NCBI RefSeq assembly: GCF_000812465.1
Contig: NZ_JWMA01000071.1
Span: 17,930-81,929, forward strand
Origin: Cupriavidus sp. IDO
GTDB lineage: Bacteria > Pseudomonadota > Gammaproteobacteria > Burkholderiales > Burkholderiaceae
DNA length: 64,000 nucleotides
Direction of reading: 5' to 3'
The stretch's first letter is position 1, and the number at the start of each line of letters is the position of its first letter. Below the pieces are notes generated by a model, which worked only from the letters and a program-made list of their open reading frames with translations, was not told the origin of the DNA and searched no databases. The translations under genes were made by a program, and so were the position numbers. This document shows, in pieces, positions 26,001 to 33,981 of the stretch.

Positions 26001-26405
26001 ATGGTCCTCGTGCGCGATCGGCGCGCCGAACAACGCCAGTATGCCGTCGCCCATCGACCTGGCCACATAGCCTTCGTAGTGGTGCACGGCCTCCATCATC
26101 AGCGCCAGCACCGGGTCGATCAGGCAGCGCGCGTCTTCGGGGTCGAGATTCTGGATCAGCGCGGTTGAGCCCGCCATATCGGCGAACAGCGCCGTGATGG
26201 TCTTGCGCTCGCCCTCGGTCGCGCCCCGCGCGTCCATCGCGGCCTGGGCGGCCCGGATGCGCTCAGCCAGATGGGGAGGGGTGTAGTCTATGGGGGCGCC
26301 GGCCGCTGACGCGTTACCGCGACCTGCCCCTCTCAATGGCGCGCCGCATTCGCTGCAGAACTTGGCGCTTGCCGGATTCTCGAACCCACAGCTTCTACAG
26401 CGCAT
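23076..26405 (-). CDS. Class III adenylate/guanylate cyclase-AAA ATPase-TPR regulator
   Basis: Large multidomain signalling protein of 1109 residues, presumably cytoplasmic. A zinc ribbon with CxxC pairs at residues 3-6 and 17-20 opens it. A class III nucleotide cyclase domain follows at about 55-230, with metal-binding aspartates in FADMAGSTAL and MGDGILALFG, then RVGVNSGEVVV and GNSIHIASRMEG. A STAND-type AAA domain follows, with Walker A GVVGQPGVGKS near 280 and IVEDLQWLDSET as Walker B. The second half consists of TPR-like helical repeats. The ATG at 26403-26405 is preferred, preceded by GAAGGTGG; a GTG at 26414 lies within that ribosome site. Such proteins are common in Burkholderiales, but ligand and output are unknown. 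It stands alone, flanked by remnants. Confidence 0.9.
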   Translation of the reverse strand: MRCRSCGFENPASAKFCSECGAPLRGAGRGNASAAGAPIDYTPPHLAERIRAAQAAMDARGATEGERKTITALFADMAGSTALIQNLDPEDARCLIDPVLALMMEAVHHYEGYVARSMGDGILALFGAPIAHEDHAQRALLAALRMQEDMRRYADRVRQAQGIALQIRVGVNSGEVVVRAIRTEDLHTDYDPVGNSIHIASRMEGIAVPGSIIASEDTHKLAEGYFAFKALGATPIKGLSEPLPIFEVLGLGPLRTRLQMSASRGLARFVGRARELEQLREARAQAHAGHGQIVGVVGQPGVGKSRLFHEFKLLAPRDCLVLETFSVSHGKAYPYLPLIELLRNYCQITGQDDERRRREKLTGKLLTLDRALDDSLPYLLHLLGGTEPSSALAQMNPQIRRQRTFEAIKGLLVRESLAQPLELIVEDLQWLDSETEAFLGFLGENVANARILLLVNYRPEYRHDWSRKGYYTQLRLDPLGGAEARELLRDLLGEGAGVAPLERLILEQTEGNPFFIEEVVQTLIEKQVLRGERGHYRLEQIPTALHIPTTVQGVLAARIDRLEPAEKALLQTLAVIGKAFAWSLLARVVEQPEDALKSLLSRLQAGEFIYEQQAFPEVEFSFKHGLTQEVSYGSLLIKRRRALHERTGQAIEALHNDQLEEHCSELAHHFSCSGNAAKAVEYLHCAGRQAVQRSADAEAVAHLTRALALLETQPDTPERARQELALQITLGPAWMAAKGHGAPEVEATYTRALMLCRQLGDTTQLFPSVLGLRLFYIVRGELRTARELGEQLLALAEKAQDPALLVEAHRALGASLLSLGELEPARAQLEQALALYDPRQRHSPDFFLEPGVLGLAFVALDLWLLGYPDQALARTQEMLALAQSRSQPLASAAALQFAAELHLHRREAQPTREMAEALLALANEQGFPFWLTWGTILSGWALAAQGRAAEGIERMLQGLSGYRGTGAELWLPHFLALLAEAYARAGQAEAGLKTLAEALRLVERTQEHLYEAELYRLKGELTLLHVREGEEASRRDEAEACFLQAIAIARRQGARSMELRGVMALSRLWRRQGRSAEAREMLSEVYKGFTEGFDTLDLQEAKAMLAEFD

Positions 26406-27020
26406 CGGGACCACCTTCGCCTTCGGCGGCTTGCGAACTTACGATTTCATCAAGGCCTGCGGTTCCGCGCCCGTGCCAGCGTGGTCGGCACGACCCCGTT
26501 CCAGCCGCGGACCGCGGACCCGCCGCGCGATCTGGCGAACGTTGACCGGGAACACGAATGCGTCACTTGGATGATGAACCGGCGGCCCAAGGGATCCCGC
26601 GGGCCGGCCATCGACGATAGCCAGTGGTGGTTCCGACTTGACTGCGCACAACTGGTTCTGACCGGGACCCGCGCCGGCATGACATCGGATACGCAGCGCG
26701 AACTGCGTGAGAGGCTTGGGCGTCGCGCAACCGCGCCTAGTGTTGCACCATGATAGCCCTAAATCCAGAAATCGCCGTGACCCATATTGGGTGCGCCGGC
26801 GCGCTCGGCGCTGGGATCGCCGGCGGAAGCGTTCGCAGCATCGGCGCCGCTCTAGACGCGATCGCGTCTTGGCACAGTTCGTAAAGTGGGTCAGAGACCA
26901 ATCTTTTGATCTACATCAGCCCTGTTTGGAGATTGGAGACTACTGTTTCAATCAAGGCATCTGTAGTCAAGATGGCTTCAAACCCGATTTGTACTTGAGC
27001 CGTTTCCTTGGAGCGCCGCC
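26406..27020. other. Intergenic region with promoter of the hemerythrin-like gene
   Basis: Several open frames in 26440-26750 on both strands lack recognisable domains and overlap one another; none is supported. The right part is the leader of the hemerythrin gene and contains an FNR/Anr-like box at 26906-26919. Confidence 0.5.
26906..26919 (+). promoter_or_regulatory. FNR/Anr-like box
   Basis: TTGAT-CTAC-ATCAG matches the FNR/Anr consensus TTGAT-N4-ATCAA at nine of ten positions. It is centred about 108 bases upstream of the hemerythrin-like gene. Suggests induction at low oxygen; inferred from sequence only. Confidence 0.55.
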
Positions 27021-27593
27021 ATGGCCAACCCACTTGCTGTATGGCATGCCGACCACATCAATTTCGCTGGACTTCTCGACATTCTGGAAGAGCAGGTGAT
27101 TGCTTTTCATCGGGGCGAGCGGCCAAATTACAATTTGATGGGTACGATCCTCTATTACCTGCGGAACTTTGGCGATCGCGTTCACCATCCTCGCGAGGAT
27201 GGTGCATATGCGCGGCTCGTTGAGCGAGATCCCGGCATGAACATCGTGGTTAGCCGGCTTTTGCAAGAGCATCGTGTGATTGCCACGGTGGGCGAAGAAC
27301 TCCTAAACCGCCTGAATGAAGCCGAACGAGATGTGATAACTTCGCGCGCGGCTCTAGAAGCAGCCGCAGCCATGTACCTTGTGTACTATCGAAACCATCT
27401 CTCCGCTGAGGAAAGACACGTAATACCGCGCGCAGCACAACTGCTGACTCAAGAAGACTGGGCAGCCGTCGCGGCCACTGTTCCGGCTAGCTCCGATCCG
27501 CTATTCGGGGATAACGTCCAGGAGCGTTTCGCAACGCTGCGCCAGCAGATCGAGGCTGAGGCGAGAGTCTCCAGACAGGGCTCGATACATTGA
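27021..27593 (+). CDS. Hemerythrin-domain protein
   Basis: A 190-residue four-helix-bundle protein of the hemerythrin HHE family, which binds a di-iron centre and senses or carries O2, NO or iron. Candidate ligands: His9/His12 in WHADH, His55 and Glu59 in HHPRED, Glu83-His84, and His126 with Glu130 in NHLSAEE. The sequence starts MANPLAVWHADHINF, an ATG with GGAG upstream. An FNR-like box lies in the leader. The family (YtfE-like and related) is involved in repair of iron centres or in hypoxic metabolism; the precise role here is not known. Confidence 0.88.
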   Translation: MANPLAVWHADHINFAGLLDILEEQVIAFHRGERPNYNLMGTILYYLRNFGDRVHHPREDGAYARLVERDPGMNIVVSRLLQEHRVIATVGEELLNRLNEAERDVITSRAALEAAAAMYLVYYRNHLSAEERHVIPRAAQLLTQEDWAAVAATVPASSDPLFGDNVQERFATLRQQIEAEARVSRQGSIH

Positions 27594-28076
27594 CACTTGG
27601 GGCCTCCGCTGATCTCAGCCAACCGGCGGGCTTTGGCGCTTGTCCCTTGCACGCAAGTTCGAGGGCTTGATAAAAGCGAAGCAGCACTCGTCGAAGCGCA
27701 GGTCAATCAGGCAAGGATGCCGACCTGCACAGCCGATCTGCTCGCAGTCGGAGATAGCTTGCGCAGCCCGTTGTCCGGATCACCCGTGGTGCGCTCAACA
27801 AACCGTCCTCGGCTTCGGGGTCTGCTATTCAGCTTATTGCGGAGCCACGCGAAGCACGCCCCCGGGCGGCGAAAAATCTGACAGCAAACATGATGGCCGC
27901 GTAGACCACATACCGCCAGGAAAACGGCAGGTCGATCTGAAGCCGCCGGAGCGCAAGTCCGTGGAAGCGGCCGTGCATAAAGTCCATGAACGGCTCAGGG
28001 AGCGCCAGCCGCACCAAGGTGCAAAGGACATCGAACCGTACAACCACGACGGAAGGCGGGAAGTGCAGCGAAGGAA
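27594..28076. other. Intergenic region, no supported gene
   Basis: Open frames on both strands (for instance a plus-strand frame ending at 28107 that overlaps the next gene) are compositionally atypical and have no recognisable domain. Nothing convincing seen. Confidence 0.4.
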
Positions 28077-29585
28077 ATGGAGAAACAATGGGATGACGCG
28101 GCATTGACCGCCGCCTTGCAGCAGCCGGACGCCTACCCTCGCCCGGCGCCGGCAGTACAGGTCATCGAGACGCATATCTCCCGAGTCTTTCTCGCCGGGG
28201 ACTTTGCCTACAAAGTGCGCAAGCCGGTGCGGTTCGACTTTGTGGACTTCTCCACCGCGCAGGCACGCCGCGACGACTGTGAGACCGAGCTGCGCCTGAA
28301 CCGCCGGTTCGCACCCACCCTGTACCTGGACGTGGTGCCGGTCGTGGCAGGCCCCACGCCCGGCTCGGTGCGCGTCGGGGGCAGCGGCATGCCGATCGAG
28401 CATGCGGTCAGGATGCGTCGCTTCGACCAGCAGGACCTGCTCAGCGCAAGGCTCGCTGCGGCCCGGCTGCAGCCGGGCCATATCGATGCGCTGGCGCGGA
28501 GCATTGCGGCCTTTCACCAGGAGCAGCCACCTGCGGCCGTGGCCGATGGCTTTGGCACGCCGGCCCGCATCGACGCGATCCTTGCGGAGTGCCTGGGCGG
28601 CATCGGGCGGCTGGCGCAGGCCTCCCACCTGGCCAGCCGCGTGGCCATGCGGGTGCGCTGCGAGGCCGCCCGGCTCGCGGGCGCTTTCGGGGCACGCCTG
28701 CGCAACGGCCATGTGCGCGAGTGCCATGGCGACCTGCACCTGGGCAACATCGTGCTGCTGGACGGCGTGCCGACGCCGTTCGACTGCCTGGAATTCGACG
28801 CCGCGCTGCGCTGGACCGACACCATCAGCGACCTGGCTTTCCCGATCATGGACCTGCTGCACCATGGCCGACGGGCGCTGGCCTACCGGCTGCTCAACGG
28901 CTACCTGGAGCAATCGGGCGACTACGGCGCGCTGGCCGTGTTGCCCTTCTATCTTTCCATGCGAGCCCTGGTGCGCGCGCGTGTGCTGCTGGAGCACGCC
29001 TGGCAACAGCACGCTGCGGGCGCCTCCATGGCGCTGACGCAGGTCGAGGCAGGCAGACTGCTGGCGCTGGCATGGCGGTGCCTCACCCGCCGTCGCGGGC
29101 CGATGGTGCTGATGCATGGGCTGTCTGGCAGCGGCAAGTCTACGGTAGCTGCACAGCTGAGCGAGGCCGCAGCCATGATACGGGTACGCTCGGACGTCGA
29201 ACGCAAGCGCCTGCGCCAGGGCATGCCACCGGCTGACGGCTGGTACAGCGACCGCGAGACGGAGCGGACCTACAATCGGCTCCTTGCCATCTGCCGGCTT
29301 GGTTGCATGGCGGGCTTCCCCATGATTGCCGACGCCGCATTCCTGTCGCGCAACCAGCGCGAGCGCTTCGCAGCGCAGGCACGTCGTCTCGGCGCGCCAC
29401 TTTTTATTGTCTCCTGCGCAGCCCCGCTGGAAATCCTGCGTAGCCGTATCGAGACGCGTGCACGGGAGGGGCACGATCCGTCAGACGCCGATATCGCCGT
29501 CCTGGAGCGCCAGTTGCGCGCCCAGCAGCCGCTGACGGCGGCAGAACGCACTCACGTCGTACCAGCGAGCGACTTCATCTCGTGA
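28077..29585 (+). CDS. Fusion of APH-like kinase and P-loop AAA kinase (COG2187-COG0645)
   Basis: A 502-residue two-domain protein. Residues 1-320 resemble aminoglycoside phosphotransferases, with ETHISRVFLAGDFAYKVRKP as nucleotide-binding N-lobe and the catalytic loop CHGDLHLGNIVLLDG near 214-228. Residues 340-500 are a P-loop nucleotide kinase with Walker A GLSGSGKST at about 348. Such fusions are found in Cupriavidus/Burkholderia beside low-oxygen and universal stress genes; the substrate is unknown and antibiotic resistance should not be assumed. The ATG is at 28077; the SD AAGGA is only a few bases upstream. A long open frame on the opposite strand is a GC-rich mirror and was disregarded. 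Confidence 0.88.
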   Translation: MEKQWDDAALTAALQQPDAYPRPAPAVQVIETHISRVFLAGDFAYKVRKPVRFDFVDFSTAQARRDDCETELRLNRRFAPTLYLDVVPVVAGPTPGSVRVGGSGMPIEHAVRMRRFDQQDLLSARLAAARLQPGHIDALARSIAAFHQEQPPAAVADGFGTPARIDAILAECLGGIGRLAQASHLASRVAMRVRCEAARLAGAFGARLRNGHVRECHGDLHLGNIVLLDGVPTPFDCLEFDAALRWTDTISDLAFPIMDLLHHGRRALAYRLLNGYLEQSGDYGALAVLPFYLSMRALVRARVLLEHAWQQHAAGASMALTQVEAGRLLALAWRCLTRRRGPMVLMHGLSGSGKSTVAAQLSEAAAMIRVRSDVERKRLRQGMPPADGWYSDRETERTYNRLLAICRLGCMAGFPMIADAAFLSRNQRERFAAQARRLGAPLFIVSCAAPLEILRSRIETRAREGHDPSDADIAVLERQLRAQQPLTAAERTHVVPASDFIS

Positions 29586-29600
29586 CGAATGGGCGCCCGC

Positions 29601-29614
29601 TTGATGCACGTCAA
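29601..29614 (+). promoter_or_regulatory. FNR/Anr-like box
   Basis: TTGAT-GCAC-GTCAA fits the relaxed FNR/Anr pattern TTGAY-N4-RTCAA exactly and sits within a larger inverted repeat (CGCTTGA/TCAAGCG). It lies about 145 bases before the exported protein at 29759. Its position shortly after the upstream stop could also allow a hairpin role. Confidence 0.5.
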
Positions 29615-29758
29615 GCGCTCCGGCGCCCTGGCATCTAGGCTACAGAATGGGACATTGTCGACGATGGCTGTCCGGCTCTCCGGACCGCAGCAACGGGGCA
29701 GCTGCCTCAGTCAGGCATGAGGCGTCATCTGCATCCTGGAATGATGGGTAGGCTACAC

Positions 29759-30403
29759 ATGAAGCGTCTGCTTATTGCCATGCCCTGCATGGGCACTCTG
29801 CTAGTTGTCTGCGCGGCGGCCATCGCCCGGGAACCGGAGGCTGTGCGTCCGGCATCGGGGTTCGTACTGAGCGCCCAGACAGGCAGTACGCGACCGTGGG
29901 ATGTCGAGCATGGCGGTCGACCGGCAGGCGCGCGCCAGGGTATTGCCTCGCATCAGCGCAGCATGATCGACCTGGGAGCCTGCGGCGGCATCTGGCAACA
30001 GCGCACGGGGCAGTCACTGGTCCCTCACGGCGGCCCCGTGGTGCCCGTCACACCTGTGGTCAAATATGCCAACGGCATCTCTTACCTCAGCGCCGGCACG
30101 GATCTGCAGGAAACCGCGACCTTGCGCGATGCGGCGAGGTTCTACAACCTCTGCCTGGCGTTCGCCGGCCGTGAGAGAGCACGGCTTGCGGGGGTAAATG
30201 CACGGATCTACCGCCCCAATGGCACTCTGGTTTTCAATACGTACGCCGATGGACCACTTATGCTGGTCAGGCTGACCCCAGGCCGCTATCGAGTCGTCGC
30301 TGTCTATGATGGCAAGACCATCATAGAGGGCGTCACTGTTCCTAAACACGGAACGGCCGCGCGAAGGCTTTGGTGGCCAGATGCACCTCGCCTGCTGGTC
30401 TGA
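29759..30403 (+). CDS. Exported protein of unknown function
   Basis: A 214-residue protein from the ATG at 29759 (MKRLLIAMPCMGTLLVVCAA), which starts a plausible signal peptide with cleavage near residue 23 (AIA). A longer frame begins at 29717 but would place charged and His-rich residues before the signal, so the internal start is preferred. The mature part contains AARFYNLCLAFAGRERARLAG and a C-terminal PGRYRVVAVYDGKTIIEGV that resembles a small beta-sandwich (carboxypeptidase-regulatory-like) domain. No family was recognised with certainty. An FNR-like box lies upstream. Confidence 0.7.
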   Translation: MKRLLIAMPCMGTLLVVCAAAIAREPEAVRPASGFVLSAQTGSTRPWDVEHGGRPAGARQGIASHQRSMIDLGACGGIWQQRTGQSLVPHGGPVVPVTPVVKYANGISYLSAGTDLQETATLRDAARFYNLCLAFAGRERARLAGVNARIYRPNGTLVFNTYADGPLMLVRLTPGRYRVVAVYDGKTIIEGVTVPKHGTAARRLWWPDAPRLLV

Positions 30404-30479
30404 TTGGCTCTGATCGCCTCGGAACCGCTCCGCGCGCTCACCACCTGCCAGCGTCTGCTTGTTCCCGATCAACCAGCAT

Positions 30480-30510
30480 GCAAAGGACGGCCGCGAGCAC
30501 CGTCCTTTGC
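30480..30510. terminator. Bidirectional terminator between convergent genes
   Basis: Perfect 11-base stem GCAAAGGACGG / CCGTCCTTTGC with a nine-base loop, between the convergent genes ending at 30403 and 30531. The flanks are not T-rich, so efficiency is uncertain. Confidence 0.65.
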
Positions 30511-30530
30511 TGCACTTCCCATGGCGCGAA

Positions 30531-31037
30531 TCAGCGGCTCATCATGCCGCCTCCCGTCACCTTGCCCATGCCATGCCCCATTCCGCCGCCCATGGCCTGG
30601 CTCTCCATCATCGCTTGCATCATTTCCTGCATCAGGGCCATGTGCTGCTCCGTCGCGCGATAGCAATTGCCAGCCTGGGCGGCCGCCACTCTGCCCCCCA
30701 TACCCGCGCGTCCCGCGCCCTGATACGGCCCGGGCATTCCGGCAGTCTTGTGCATGGTTGCCATGGCCTCCTGCATAACCTTTGCCCGTTCGGCCATGAG
30801 CGCCTGACGTTCTTCCGGGCTATTGGCCCGTGAGAGTCGTTCCCGAATTGCACGCAAATGGGCAATCTGTGCGTCCAGCTCCGGGCTTCCTGGGGATACT
30901 GCCGGCTCGTCCGGCCGTTCCGGAGCATGGCTGCTCCTGGTGGCAGGGCCATTGGCCGGCTGTGCCGAAAGCGCCAGCGGTGTCCAGACGATGGCGGCGA
31001 GCGCCACAAATAGGGATGGGTAGCGATTCTTCAGCAT
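30531..31037 (-). CDS. Methionine-rich exported protein, unknown function
   Basis: 168 residues with an N-terminal signal peptide (MLKNRYPSLFVALAAIVWTP, cleavage near ALSA). A central helical segment has LRAIRERLSRANSPEERQAL and AKVMQEAMATMHK, and a long C-terminal tail is rich in Met and Gly (HMALMQEMMQAMMESQAMGG). Met-rich periplasmic proteins often bind copper or silver, but no canonical site was found, so this is only a suggestion. It is convergent to the exported protein at 29759-30403, with a terminator between them. Confidence 0.7.
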   Translation of the reverse strand: MLKNRYPSLFVALAAIVWTPLALSAQPANGPATRSSHAPERPDEPAVSPGSPELDAQIAHLRAIRERLSRANSPEERQALMAERAKVMQEAMATMHKTAGMPGPYQGAGRAGMGGRVAAAQAGNCYRATEQHMALMQEMMQAMMESQAMGGGMGHGMGKVTGGGMMSR

Positions 31038-31559
31038 GATGTCATTCCCCTTGCCATTGGGCTGAGTCGCCCGTTATTCACAGGCTAGACGATGCCCTCT
31101 AAAGGGAATTGATCTGCCTCAACGAGCCTGAGGCTTTGCCGCGCGTGGATTGTCCGCAGGATAGGCTGCGCATTGGCTTGCCCCGCAGCGAAATTCCGCT
31201 CCCGCGTCGTGTCGATTCCCAGGCGAACTGCAGGGAAAACTGGGCCATTGACACCTTCCGCGGCGTGAGCTCAGTGTGCCAGCCCACCATCAGGGTAATC
31301 GCAACTGAAATGCTACGCGAGTATGATTTTCGCTAGAGGTCGCAGTGGCTTGCATCAGGCCAGTCCGGACGCGACGGCCACGCTCGCCATTGGCGTATTG
31401 TTGCGTGACGTATCACCGGCGTTGGCGAACGGTCTCATTGCTGACCATCGTTCCGGACCACATTCTGCTTCGCAGTGGGCAGCCAGGGCAGAGAGCACTG
31501 TGTTGATATCCGCTGCGGCTGTATGATGCGACGGTTGGCTTTGAGAAGTCTGTCCTATC
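31038..31559. other. Intergenic region, no supported gene
   Basis: Contains short open frames on both strands without recognisable features. Presumably carries the divergent promoters for the genes at 30531-31037 and 31560-31973. Confidence 0.4.
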
Positions 31560-31973
31560 ATGCAATGTCCCGTGGAAAACGAAACCTACCTGCAGTTTGA
31601 CGCCCTGCAAGCTCTCGCCCGCCGCACCGATGCCGTAACTGTCGACTGTGCGTGTAGCGCCCCTGAGCTTGATGGTTGGACTTCTTTGCCCGTCTCCTTC
31701 CCAGAGCGACAGCTTAGCGTCATTGGCACCCTGGTTCGCGACGTCTACACCGAGGCGACCTTTGAGGAGTATCACCCTCAGGGCACGAGTCTCTGGTCAG
31801 CCGAAGCACCGATTGCCGCCCTCTACTATCCGTACAACCGCTGCACCGTCTCGGAGTGCAACGTATGCAAACGCGCGTATTTGCGCTACGTGGAGGGTGG
31901 AGGGTACTTTGTCGACCCGCGCATCCGTCGACTGAGGACCGGTGTTCTTGTGGACGCCCCACTCTCTGAGTAG
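31560..31973 (+). CDS. Conserved-looking hypothetical protein
   Basis: 137 residues, start MQCPVENETYLQFDALQALA. No signal peptide or membrane segment. A cluster of cysteines near residues 98-107 (CTVSECNVCK) could bind a metal, and the sequence ends RRLRTGVLVDAPLSE. Codon use and continuous frame look genuine. The family is not recognised and the neighbours give no hint. Confidence 0.6.
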   Translation: MQCPVENETYLQFDALQALARRTDAVTVDCACSAPELDGWTSLPVSFPERQLSVIGTLVRDVYTEATFEEYHPQGTSLWSAEAPIAALYYPYNRCTVSECNVCKRAYLRYVEGGGYFVDPRIRRLRTGVLVDAPLSE

Positions 31974-32005
31974 GCCGGAACCTCCGGTCCTGTCCAAGCT
32001 GCGCT

Positions 32006-32446
32006 ACTCGGCGTAGACGCCTGCCGCCTTAATGACCGGGGTCAACGTGCGATTTCTGCCTTGGTGCGCCCCGAGCGTCGGTGCATCTTGCCGCTCGGCG
32101 GTCGGAACTGTGACCCCTATCTGGGCAAACCGCCGCAATACGGCCTGGTCAGAAAGCGCGAATCGCAAGGGTTGGTTCAATCTTTCAATGACTGCCGGCG
32201 GCGTACCCTTCGGCGCGTAGAGACCGTGCCAAACCTCGAGCTCGAAGTTTGACAACCCGCCTCGGCGAACGTGGGGACATCTGGCAGGCTCGGTAGACGC
32301 GAGGCTGCCGCCAGGGCATAGGGCTTCAACATTCCGCTCTTGATGTAGGGGCCGGTCGCCACTGGTTGGTCACATAGCAGGTCGACTTGTCCAGCAAGCA
32401 GGTCCTGTAGCGCCGGTCCGGTACCGCGATACGGCACCATGGTCAC
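32006..32446 (-). pseudogene. Decayed Bug-type tricarboxylate-transporter binding protein
   Basis: Two minus-strand frames together give the C-terminal half of a TctC/Bug periplasmic binding protein. The first (32446 downwards) reads MVPYRGTGPALQDLLAGQVD and LPDVPTFAEAG; after a one-base shift near 32256 the second continues FELEVWHGLYAPKGTPPAV and ends IKAAGVYAE. The intact paralogue at 48256-49266 has the same landmarks (GTGPALTALLGGQVDLLCDQ, FEMKVWHGVYAPKG). The N-terminal half is missing and further small indels occur near 32050-32100. Nonfunctional. Confidence 0.8.
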
Positions 32447-32710
32447 CTCCCCCTTCTATTTCCAATAGCGTTTGAAGCGCGAAAAAAACCCCAGCGAGGT
32501 AGGCCATATGTAGGTCAATTCCGCGCGCAGTGAGGGGACACGACTGCTCGCATTCCATACCGCCTAATGGGGCGTTCCAGAATACCAGTTTGACCGTGCA
32601 TGGTTGCGATGGCATCTTACTGATATGGCACTGACGATAAAGTTGCCTCCGGAGACGCCTGTCGCGCTTACGCTGTCGACAGGTAGTTTTCTTCCCGACT
32701 AGGAACGAAT

Positions 32711-33604
32711 ATGAATGCTTTCATCCCCACAACCCTGCGCTCGCTCCTCTTCGTTCCTTCAGATAGCAAAAGGAAGCTCGCGGCCTCATTGCGGTCCGGC
32801 GCGGACGCACTCATCTTCGACCTTGAGGATGCTGTCCCGGAAGTAGGCAAGGCTGACGCAAGAAAGCTACTCGTTCAATTCCTGGAAGCTCACCGGGAGG
32901 CAATGTCGCCATTAGTCTGTGTCCGTATCAATGGACTCTCTACGACGCACCTATTGGACGACCTTGCGGCCATAGTGCCACACCGACCGGATGCAATTGT
33001 CCTGCCAAAGTGCCGTAACGCCGACGACGTGCATCGGCTGAGTGATTTTTTATCCGCTTACGAACACGCCCTGCTTGGTAGTACGCAGCAAACTGGAATT
33101 ATCGCCATGGCAACAGAGACATCGGAGGGAGTATTCGGCCTCGCGTCCTACCGAAATGCACCGATGCGTTTGCGTGCGCTGATGTGGGGTGTTGATGACC
33201 TCGCTGCTGACCTTGGCGCATTCTCCGCGCACGCTGGACGCGAGTTAACCTCCCCCTTCTCGGTGGCGCGCACTATGTGCCTGCTTGCAGCCGCGCAGGC
33301 TGGCGTCGACGCGATTGACGCTGTGAGCACGAAGCTTGGCGATGAAGTACAGATTGAAGAAGAGGCAGCGCGAGCGCGGCGCGACGGCTTTGCTGCTAAA
33401 GCGGCGGGGCACCCATCGCACATCGCGGCAATCAACCGTGCATTTGTCCCTAGAGAGGAAGAAGTGGCCTGGGCACGTAAAGTGGTGGAGGCATTCTCCC
33501 GTGTGGGGGCCTCAGGCGTTGTACGCCTGGGCGACACGATGATTGACCGTCCTCACCTGCGTTTGGCACACAGGATACTTTGCCAGGTCGACGGCGAGGA
33601 TTGA
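32711..33604 (+). CDS. HpcH/HpaI-CitE family aldolase/lyase
   Basis: CitE-type TIM-barrel lyase, 297 residues, probably acting on a malyl-CoA-like thioester or on a 2-oxoacid aldol. Motifs: RSLLFVPSDSKRKLAAS at the N-terminus, ADALIFDLEDAVPEVGKADAR with the Mg2+ acidic residues, VCVRINGLST (substrate arginine), ATETSEGVFGL and MWGVDDLAADLGA. The C-terminus has the family pattern GHPSHIAAINRAFVP. It is the first of two CitE-type genes in this region; the other is at 38674. Single gene with AGGAACG before the ATG. Substrate not resolved. Confidence 0.9.
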   Translation: MNAFIPTTLRSLLFVPSDSKRKLAASLRSGADALIFDLEDAVPEVGKADARKLLVQFLEAHREAMSPLVCVRINGLSTTHLLDDLAAIVPHRPDAIVLPKCRNADDVHRLSDFLSAYEHALLGSTQQTGIIAMATETSEGVFGLASYRNAPMRLRALMWGVDDLAADLGAFSAHAGRELTSPFSVARTMCLLAAAQAGVDAIDAVSTKLGDEVQIEEEAARARRDGFAAKAAGHPSHIAAINRAFVPREEEVAWARKVVEAFSRVGASGVVRLGDTMIDRPHLRLAHRILCQVDGED

Positions 33605-33981
33605 TTCCTCAAACCTGATGAGGAGCACGGCCGACTCGCTCCTCCTAGGTGGCCCCCGCCCATACAGCAGTTCCGCGAGCCCTGTGAGTTCGCCCAACGC
33701 CAACGGCCAACCGGCGAAGTTGGCCGTATGGCTTGAGCGATGGGTAAGAACCGCTCATACCATCACTCCGACCAATTCCCGGAAGGTGGCATTCTCCAGA
33801 CCACACCAGCTTCCCTGCTCGGCGAGGCGTAGGCACGGGGCATTCGAACTCGCCCGTGGTGTAACGACGGGTTTCCGAGGTCGCGTATTGCGAAGAAAAA
33901 AGGGGAGGTCTCACGAGCCCCCATAGTCCACCAAACTCCCGAAACGTCTACGCCTGGTGGGGAGACACCAACTCTCTGCGG
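33605..33981. other. Intergenic region, no supported gene
   Basis: Lies between two convergent genes. Open frames are short and mirror each other; no domain or clear terminator was recognised. Confidence 0.4.

Noticed and set aside
28077..29020. Aminoglycoside resistance gene
   Set aside because: The HGDLH loop is present, but the fusion to a P-loop kinase marks a different family, so resistance should not be inferred.
27834..29474. 546-codon minus-strand open frame
   Set aside because: It is antisense to the APH/P-loop kinase gene, has GC-driven composition (Gln, Arg, His-rich) and no domain.
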